This document shows positions 43,199-48,471 of a stretch of 48,471 nucleotides of DNA, piece by piece. The stretch covers positions 1-48,471 of the forward strand of contig JAAVHI010000011.1 in assembly GCA_014799785.1 (NCBI GenBank). Reading direction: 5' to 3'. The notes below the pieces were generated by a model. The model was not told where the DNA came from. It worked only from the letters and a program-made list of their open reading frames with translations, and did no database searches. This DNA comes from Ruminococcus sp. GTDB taxonomy: Bacteria; Bacillota; Clostridia; Oscillospirales; Ruminococcaceae. Numbering within the stretch: position 1 is the first letter of the stretch; each line of letters begins with the position of its first letter. The translations under genes and the position numbers were made by a program.

Positions 43199-44426
43199 CT
43201 TTTTCCACCTCTTTCTTAGTTATTTTATCGTTTTTCAACGTGCTGTAAGGCGGAATTTTATCAACCGTTACAGCCTTTTCGCCCGTGGTTATAAGTATCG
43301 CCTTGTCCATTGGCATACATAAAACCGTATCCGGCATTTTGAAAATACGGCTGCCAATAAAATCCGCCGTTTGCAAATCTTGCGAACCGAGGTAAAGTAT
43401 ATGGTCGCAGTTGTTGATGATAGTAGTTGCCTCAGCGTGGTTGTACATAGCTTCAAGCTGGGTCATACTCTGCAAAATAATGCTTACGGAGATGTCACGG
43501 GAACGAATTACCGAGATAATTTTATCGAAATCGGGTATTTTCGCACTTGCGGCAAAGTCGTCCATAATAATTCTCGCGAGGGCTTTAAGCCTGCCCTCTG
43601 ACCTTGCATCAGCGTTGCTTCAGAGAATCTGCAAAGCCTGTGTGTAAAAGATATTTACAAGCTTGTCGAAGGTCCTGTCAGTATCACTGACATTCAGGAA
43701 CAAAGCCGTTTTTTCATTGCCAAGACTTGAAATATCAAAGCCTTTCGGATTCTCAAAAATTGACTTTGCTTCATCAAAAGCAAAGGGTTCTAAGGCACAG
43801 TTTGCAAATTCAATAATGCTTACCCACATCTTATCTGCGTTTGAAGAATAATTGATTTGGTTAAACTTTTTGGCGGCATAGCTGGTTGGATTTTCAAGTG
43901 CCCACTTGAGAAACGAGAGGTTCCCGTCGGGCTGCACAAAGCGATTATGCAGTTCGCAGACGGATATCATATTTTTCTCTTCAATAGGCATGGTTTCCAA
44001 GCAAAATGCAATTAAAAAAGCCATGTAACCTGCCGCTGCTTGTTCCCAGAACGGCTCTAATACAGCAAGCGTAGGGATGATATCGTTTGCAAGAGTCAGC
44101 ACGTCCTGCTCACGGTATTTACCGTTTTTGTAACGTCTGATTCCGCTTAAAGGATTGTACCCACAGGACTTTTCGGGATTAACTAAATCGAGGGTATAAA
44201 CCTTGTACCCTCGTGACTTTAATGATTTTGTGAACATCTTTGTAAGCTGTCCCTTTGTGTCGGAAACAACAATACTGTCCGTGAGACTTTGCAGATTTGG
44301 AATAACGTAACCGCCCGTTTTTCCGCTACCGGAAGAGCCGATTATCAGGTCGTTATTATTAAGTACCGTTTCCCTCGTATTGTTGGAAATTGCGATACCA
44401 TTTGCAAGGATTCTTTCATTTTTCAT
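43173..44426 (-). pseudogene. VirD4/TraG type IV coupling protein with internal TGA
   Basis: The 417-codon frame encodes a coupling ATPase that links relaxosome and conjugation channel. Walker A is GSSGSGKT (30-37), followed by DTKGQLTKMF, GYNPL and later RIIMDDFAASAKIPDFDKIIS and SVIILQSMTQLEAMY. TGA at 43622-43620 (codon 269) interrupts it between ALQIL and SNADARSEGRL; family members have Cys there, so one base change (TGC to TGA) explains it. It begins at Walker A and lacks the usual N-terminal membrane anchor. ATG 44426 has AAAGGAAAG upstream. Confidence 0.88.
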
Positions 44427-44430
44427 ATCA

Positions 44431-45006
44431 TCACTTTCCTTTAAAAATACTTGTGGCAAGTTCGAAATCAATTGCTTCTTCAGCAGTGAAATAGTTATCC
44501 TCGGCGGTAATTTTGTAAATCTCGTCAAGATTTTTATTTGTTTTTTCCGAAATTATTTCCGCCAAAGTTTCACGGACTTTATTCAGACTGTCCACACCGC
44601 GCTGAATTTCGTGAGGTTTCTTGCCGCTGACATCAAGGTGTCCGTAGGACGGGTCTTGGATAAGAATACGAGTATGGGGCAGCATTTCCCGTTTCTCACC
44701 TGCAAGGAAAATTATCGCTCCCATACTTGCGGCATCGCCGATAGTTACAGTACGAACAGGGGAGTTCATAATCTTTATGTAGTCGTAGACAGCAAGTCCG
44801 CTGATTACCTCACTGCCCAGACTGTTGATGTAGAGTGTGATTTCGCCCAAATCCTTTGAATCAAGATACATAAGCTTTTGGATAAGCAAATTGGAAGTTT
44901 TGGGCGTAATTTCATCAACGAGAAAAACCTCGCTTTCCTCCAGAAGCATATCTTCAAAGGGTATTAATTCAGTACCGCGAACGGTTTCTTTCAAAATATT
45001 TGACAT
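44431..45006 (-). CDS. ClpP-like serine protease homologue lacking the catalytic His
   Basis: A 191-residue ClpP/crotonase-fold protein. The nucleophile Ser is present (S94 in GDAASMGA) and an Asp is present late (TAEDNYFTAEEA), but the His of the ClpP motif RIMIHQP is Gln (Q117 in RILIQDP), and the oxyanion GG is GS (NSLGSEV). Peptidase activity is therefore doubtful. It lies five bases before the coupling-protein start. ClpP-like genes on conjugative elements of Firmicutes are known, with unknown roles. Start has AAAGGAAC about 8 bases upstream. Confidence 0.85.
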   Translation of the reverse strand: MSNILKETVRGTELIPFEDMLLEESEVFLVDEITPKTSNLLIQKLMYLDSKDLGEITLYINSLGSEVISGLAVYDYIKIMNSPVRTVTIGDAASMGAIIFLAGEKREMLPHTRILIQDPSYGHLDVSGKKPHEIQRGVDSLNKVRETLAEIISEKTNKNLDEIYKITAEDNYFTAEEAIDFELATSIFKGK

Positions 45007-45024
45007 AATAATGTTCCTTTCGTT

Positions 45025-45369
45025 TTAAATTTTTGAAATTTCGGTTAAGTTGTACTTTTCCAAGAACTCGAAAAAGTTGAAATTGGTGTAATAATACTCC
45101 GCTATTCCGTCAATAAAAAGACATTTGTGAAGCAGACAGCAGTTTTCGATTTTGGAGAAATATTCGTCCCTATCGTAGCTGGGATTCCAGCTTGCATAAA
45201 GTATTCCCACAGTGTCGTATAAAAGCTGCTTAATTGTTGTCAGTGCCGATATTCCATACTCGCCGTATAATCCAGACATCTCAAATATATCCCGATAAAT
45301 CTTGGAATATTTGCGGTTATTGGTTTTCTCGTGGAAAAAAGACATAAGCAAATTTACGGATATTGACAT
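45025..45369 (-). CDS. hypothetical protein of the conjugation remnant
   Basis: A 114-residue protein without membrane segments, rich in Tyr, Phe and Ile (AEYYYTNFNFFEFLEKYNL). I do not recognise it. It lies 18 bases before the ClpP-like gene and just after a broken gene of almost equal length. The ribosome site is unclear, so it may itself be a relic. Confidence 0.5.
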   Translation of the reverse strand: MSISVNLLMSFFHEKTNNRKYSKIYRDIFEMSGLYGEYGISALTTIKQLLYDTVGILYASWNPSYDRDEYFSKIENCCLLHKCLFIDGIAEYYYTNFNFFEFLEKYNLTEISKI

Positions 45370-45381
45370 GAAAAGCGTTGC

Positions 45382-45726
45382 CTACGGCAGACCTTTCAGA
45401 CTAGCAATATTGTTCCGCAAGTTTTTCATGTAGCTTAACAAACTGTCATCGGGGTAACTGAAGTGCTTCTCGAAATATTTCATAATGCAAAGCAAATCCA
45501 AGAGCTTAAGCTTGTCAACTTGAGAATTGTCGCTAATTTCGATATCACTGAGCTTTCAGGCAACATCAACTGCAAAATCGTATATCTTGCTGGTTTTCGG
45601 CAGTGCGCTGTTGAGTTCCTCAACGGTGTAATTCAGAAAATGCTCTAAAATTACGGCTATATCGTCATGCTCCTCAATGTAGCCGTTGTCGCTTATCTGC
45701 ATTATGTCGTCTATTTGTTTGCACAT
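45382..45726 (-). pseudogene. hypothetical element gene with nonsense codon 57
   Basis: AGGAGGG and ATG 45726 open a 114-codon frame: MCKQIDDIMQISDNGYIEE, given here as its start, then IAVILEHFLNYTVEELNS, then TGA at 45558-45556 and a continuing frame KLSDIEISDNSQVDKLKLLD to TAG at 45384-45382. The strong ribosome site and continuous frame show a real gene with one point mutation. No family recognised. Confidence 0.65.
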
Positions 45727-45864
45727 TTTACAAACCCTCCTTTCTTCGTGTATTAAATGGTTTTACCCATTTAAAATATCCCAGCGGCAGCCCTGCTGGC
45801 GCCCACTTATAACATAATTTTTACTCTATGATAAATGAAAATGCAATTTGTTTGAGTAAATAAG

Positions 45865-45903
45865 AAAAGCTGACCGTTTTTAATGAAAACAGTCAGCTTT
45901 TAT
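45865..45903. terminator. terminator hairpin upstream of the conjugation remnant
   Basis: AAAAGCTGAC/GTCAGCTTTT arms extended by CGTTTT/AAAAC, A/T tracts on both sides. Confidence 0.7.
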
Positions 45904-46112
45904 CGTTTGATATATTCGCCTATCTTAATATTATTTGGACAACTTTGGGTCAACTAAGTTGCCAAAAGTTATATAATGTTGACCAAAATATTTTTTGCTT
46001 TTGTGCCCACAAATGGCTTAGAATCGTAAGTTGTGAGAAAATATGATATTTTAGAAAAATGAATTTTCTTTTGACCAAACAAAGAACAAACCTCATTTCC
46101 CGGTAAAGCGAA
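45904..46112. other. AT-rich spacer before the second att-like site
   Basis: No gene. GGTCAACTAAGTTGCC and a second TTGACCAAA-type motif occur (about 45949-45990 and 46071), possibly protein-binding repeats. Confidence 0.35.
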
Positions 46113-46150
46113 AAGTCCGCAAACGGCTTTCTAATGCCGTTTGCGGACTT
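46113..46150. terminator. hairpin before att-like copy 2
   Basis: Perfect 15-bp arms AAGTCCGCAAACGGC and complement with an 8-nt loop, seven bases before the att-like sequence; the same order as at 33080-33143. Confidence 0.75.
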
Positions 46151-46156
46151 GGATAA

Positions 46157-46179
46157 TGGTGGAGATAAGGGGATTCGAA
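46157..46179 (-). other. att-like site: tRNA 3'-end sequence, copy 2
   Basis: TGGTGGAGATAAGGGGATTCGAA differs from copy 1 (33120-33143) by one A. Both read on the minus strand as T loop, acceptor stem and CCA of a tRNA. The two direct copies lie 13.0 kb apart. Confidence 0.6.
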
Positions 46180-46196
46180 ATGTCACGGGTACTTAT

Positions 46197-46226
46197 TGTA
46201 ACTTGCTGTAACTTGCTGTAACTTGC
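46197..46226 (+). repeat. 3 x 10-bp perfect tandem repeat next to att-like copy 2
   Basis: TGTAACTTGC three times without a break, 18 bases after the att-like site. More distant TGTAACTTTT and CGTAACTTTT copies follow at about 46266 and 46282. They look like arm-type integrase binding sites. Confidence 0.7.
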
Positions 46227-46388
46227 GAAAAAGCCCGATTTTACGCCATTTTTTGAAAATCAGTTGTTGTAACTTTTAGTATCTTTTCGTAACTTTTTGA
46301 AAAAATAATGGGCAAATAATGGGTCAGATTTATGACGCTTTTCATTATCATAGCAACCCTTAATACCCAAAATTGATAACCCCACAAT

Positions 46389-46422
46389 CCCCAACTACTG
46401 AAAAAGTAGTTGGGGATTTTTT
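46389..46422 (+). terminator. strong terminator before the replication-initiator gene
   Basis: Perfect 11-bp arms CCCCAACTACT/AGTAGTTGGGG with a 5-nt loop and ATTTTTTTG. Confidence 0.9.
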
Positions 46423-46447
46423 TGTTTGTCGAAAAAAATAAAAACTA

Positions 46448-46482
46448 ACGTAAGCGTTCTGATGAAAGTCAGGACGCTTTTT
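46448..46482 (+). promoter_or_regulatory. second hairpin in the leader of the initiator gene
   Basis: AAGCGTTCTGA/TCAGGACGCTT stem followed by TTTGTATTTT, ending about 10 bases before the GGAGG site. It may be an attenuator or part of an antisense-controlled leader. Confidence 0.5.
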
Positions 46483-46503
46483 GTATTTTACGGAGGTAAT
46501 CTT

Positions 46504-47748
46504 ATGTCAAATAATTATGAAAATAAATACAGCCTATCTGCGATAATCCAGCTTCTCAATCCCGACAACACAATCTCAGCGCACCGAATGTTGGCTCATG
46601 CAATAGGTATGACGGAAACCATAATCTATTCCGCCCTCATTTCAAAGCAGACATATTATCTGAATAACAATGTGCTGCGCGAAGGCGGCTGGTTCTTTTC
46701 TACCATTGCCGACTTGCAGGAGAGTACAACTTTCGGAGCAAAAGCTCAGAAAACAGCAATTACCAGACTTGCGGAGCATGGCTTAATTGAATGCGAGTGC
46801 AAAGGTATGCCCGCCAAAAGATATTTCAGAATTACAAATGATATGGAAATTCTTATGAAACTCATTGATAAAGGTACAGAGATTTGCAAAAAAATCTCTG
46901 CAAAAGCAAACAGAAATTCTTGCGAAAATGATGAAATCTCAAATAAAAATTCTTATGAAAAATCAGAAATTCTTGAAGATGTTGAAAGTGTGGAAAGCGT
47001 TGAAAATTCATTAGAAAAGACCGTCCAAACTGCGAAAAAACTCCAGTATCTTCCCAAGGCAGTAACTGACGAGGGCGCACAAAGTTCCTGCCCCTCGGCG
47101 GGAACAAGTTACCGCCCTGCGGACAACCATACTATTAAACCTAAGATAAATAATCTTAAGTTAAATCAATCTATCAATCCGAGCGAAGCCGCTGAATTTC
47201 AAAATGTTGAAAAGATTGATAGATTGAATTTCGCACCGCTTAAATTTTCTGAAATTTTAGAAAGCCTCGGACTTGATTGGTACACTTTTACCGCAAACGA
47301 GCCGACTTCCGAAAAGCATTTTTTGTATCACGATGAAACAGATAGGAAAACGCAAAAATGTAAAATTCCATATTCTCTGAAAAATGACAAGCGGAATATG
47401 AAAGCCGCTCTGCGTTATTTATGCGCTTACAGTCATTATTTCGGCGAGGGTAATGACGAGGAACGGCGTTCTTTATGGGAAACAATAATCACGGTTCTTG
47501 CGGAAATGGTTGAAACCGACAGCATTAGAATTGGCGGCAGGACGGTTATGTATCACGAAATTATTGACCGTCTGAATGAAATTATTGAGAACAGTTACCT
47601 CTCCGAGTGCTTTATCGGCTTTGAAGAACATTGGCAAACGCTGATTACAGAAAAGAACATTACATACCCAAAGGCATATATGAAATCTTGCTTGTGGAAC
47701 TGGTTGTGCGATTTTGAATTTGAGGATTTCAACGATTTGCAAAAATGA
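46504..47748 (+). CDS. replication-initiation-like protein (DUF6017 C-terminal type)
   Basis: A 414-residue protein. The N-terminal 120 residues form a winged-helix replication initiator type domain (AHRMLAHAIGMTETIIYSAL, WFFSTIADLQEST, ITRLAEHGLIE). An acidic, low-complexity linker with Asn and Ser follows (about 140-250). The C-terminal part (about 290-410), with MVETDSIRIGGRTV and IDRLNEIIENSYL, fits DUF6017 of Firmicutes element proteins. CGGAGGT and ATG 46504 mark the start; the longer reading to 46426 starts in the leader hairpins. It probably starts replication of a mobilizable element that continues beyond the window. Confidence 0.78.
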   Translation: MSNNYENKYSLSAIIQLLNPDNTISAHRMLAHAIGMTETIIYSALISKQTYYLNNNVLREGGWFFSTIADLQESTTFGAKAQKTAITRLAEHGLIECECKGMPAKRYFRITNDMEILMKLIDKGTEICKKISAKANRNSCENDEISNKNSYEKSEILEDVESVESVENSLEKTVQTAKKLQYLPKAVTDEGAQSSCPSAGTSYRPADNHTIKPKINNLKLNQSINPSEAAEFQNVEKIDRLNFAPLKFSEILESLGLDWYTFTANEPTSEKHFLYHDETDRKTQKCKIPYSLKNDKRNMKAALRYLCAYSHYFGEGNDEERRSLWETIITVLAEMVETDSIRIGGRTVMYHEIIDRLNEIIENSYLSECFIGFEEHWQTLITEKNITYPKAYMKSCLWNWLCDFEFEDFNDLQK

Positions 47749-47872
47749 AAGATTTATGATTTTTTCAAAATCACAAATTCTGTAAAATGATAAATTTTGA
47801 AAATTTTACTTTTTGCAAAAATCTCAAATTAGAGAAATCTGAAAAAATAAAAATTTAATTGGAGGAACATTT
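47749..47872. other. AT-rich spacer with short repeats
   Basis: Repeated AAATTTTGAAAA and CAAATT motifs without a frame; a possible origin-type AT-rich region next to the initiator gene, but no iterons are clear. Confidence 0.3.
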
Positions 47873-48082
47873 ATGAAAAATTTAACTTTAGAAGAAATTG
47901 AAAGCTTGTCAAGGGACTACCTCACGACGCAGGAGGTCTCTGCTGTAATGGGAATATCCTGCGTAACGTTCTACAAGAATTATAAGCAAATGCCGTTTCC
48001 CGTTCTACGTATCGGACGTAACTACCGCATACCGAAAAAGCCGTTTTTGATATTTATGAAAACCGGCTGCAATACCCGTTAA
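47873..48082 (+). CDS. excisionase-type HTH protein
   Basis: The 69-residue protein has a MerR-like winged helix: DYLTTQEVSAVMGISCVTFYK, PFPVLRIGRNYRIPKKPF. Such proteins act as excisionases or small regulators on integrative elements. TGGAGGAAC precedes the start. It follows the initiator gene and precedes mobC, so it belongs to the incoming element. Confidence 0.85.
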   Translation: MKNLTLEEIESLSRDYLTTQEVSAVMGISCVTFYKNYKQMPFPVLRIGRNYRIPKKPFLIFMKTGCNTR

Positions 48083-48219
48083 ACACGTTTAAAATTGGTA
48101 TTTTAAACAGGTTGCAAAAGAGGGGGTGAAGCGGTTTGCTGTGTTTTAGCAAGCGTAGAAAAAGTGGACACTTTTTCATTTAAGGCTGCCGCCCTAACAC
48201 CCGCAGAAAGGAGATTTTT

Positions 48220-48471
48220 ATGAGTAAAAGAACTATCGAAAAACACATAAAATACAACGCCGAGGAATGGAAAATCGTGTCGGAAAAAGCTGCCGCTCTC
48301 GGCAAGAGGACAGGCACATTCATCCGAGAAATTTCCGTTCAGGGCGTTATCAAAAATTACGATATGAAACAGTTTAACCACCTAATTATGTCATTCAATC
48401 GTATTGGCAACGAACTTAATCAAATTGCAAAAGTGGCAAACAGTACGAAATCTATCTATGCTAAAGACATT
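48220..48471 (+). CDS. MobC-like relaxosome protein, cut by window end
   Basis: At least 84 residues with no stop before the window ends. N-terminal MSKRTIEKHIKYNAEEWKIV, then RTGTFIREISVQG and the typical MobC part FNHLIMSFNRIGNELNQIAK. MobC proteins open DNA at the transfer origin for the relaxase, so a relaxase gene is expected next. AAAGGAG precedes ATG 48220. The origin of transfer may lie in the 137-base gap before it. Confidence 0.88.
   Translation, partial: MSKRTIEKHIKYNAEEWKIVSEKAAALGKRTGTFIREISVQGVIKNYDMKQFNHLIMSFNRIGNELNQIAKVANSTKSIYAKDI

Noticed and set aside
33348..45726. Recoding of TGA as an amino acid in the island
   Set aside because: Three internal TGAs fall on different expected residues (Arg, Cys, unknown), other genes have TAA breaks, and many intact genes here end in TGA. 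Point mutations explain it better.
45950..46186. Minus-strand 78-codon frame over the att-like copy 2
   Set aside because: It runs through a perfect hairpin and the att-like sequence and has no recognised domain.
1..48471. CRISPR array
   Set aside because: No regularly spaced 25-40 bp repeats with unique spacers; the tandem repeats at 11.4, 40.7-42 and 46.2 kb have no spacers or are degenerate genes.

Overview
The window looks like a chromosome segment of an anaerobic, Gram-positive, Clostridia-type bacterium, most likely a gut Ruminococcus or a relative (Oscillospiraceae). This is inferred from a Spo0A-type response regulator, strong AGGAGG-like ribosome sites, many near-consensus TTGACA-17-TATAAT promoters, a BceS-like kinase, and conjugative-element gene families typical of Firmicutes. 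No species call is possible from the sequence alone.

Chromosomal part (1-31.6 kb). metY (O-acetylhomoserine sulfhydrylase), a Spo0A family regulator and a small XRE regulator lie on the minus strand. A polar amino-acid ABC importer (binding lipoprotein, permease, ATPase) and an AEC transporter follow on the plus strand. After a hairpin-rich spacer, one plus-strand run encodes a membrane-anchored zinc-ribbon/kinase-like/PASTA-like protein whose two catalytic Asp residues are replaced (a likely pseudokinase), a membrane-anchored C39-like peptidase, an OmpR/BceS-like two-component pair, and a heterodimeric ABC exporter. Next come a Mor-like gene wedged at the exporter's 3' end, a cupin, tRNA-Ser(GGA), a TetR-ABC-FtsX unit, and a minus-strand set of LysR, flavodoxin lipoprotein, DUF4405 cytochrome-like protein and MATE pump. 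An XRE gene then precedes an intact type I restriction-modification operon (hsdM, hsdS, hsdR).

Accessory part (31.6-48.5 kb). This stretch is AT-richer and full of decayed mobile DNA: a frameshifted metallo-beta-lactamase-fold gene, an integrase C-terminal relic, a YoeB toxin with a nonsense codon beside an intact RelB/DinJ-like antitoxin, degenerate excisionase copies, a coupling protein with an internal TGA, and a ClpP-like protein lacking its catalytic His. Two near-identical copies of a 23-24 bp sequence that reads like a tRNA 3' end, each placed just after a hairpin, bracket 33.1-46.2 kb and mark it as a probable island. The last 2 kb open another mobilizable element (replication initiator, HTH protein, MobC-like protein cut by the window end).

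The most interesting system is inside the island at 34.5-40.5 kb on the minus strand. An XRE regulator, a Vsr-type endonuclease and a cytosine-5 methyltransferase form one overlapping operon. A second operon with its own consensus promoter encodes a small helical protein, a GHKL (MutL/MORC-like) ATPase with a proline-rich linker, and two proteins without a recognised function. The layout suggests a modification-linked anti-phage system with the ATPase and two unknown proteins as effectors. This is inference; related GHKL ATPases in restriction-modification loci have been described before.
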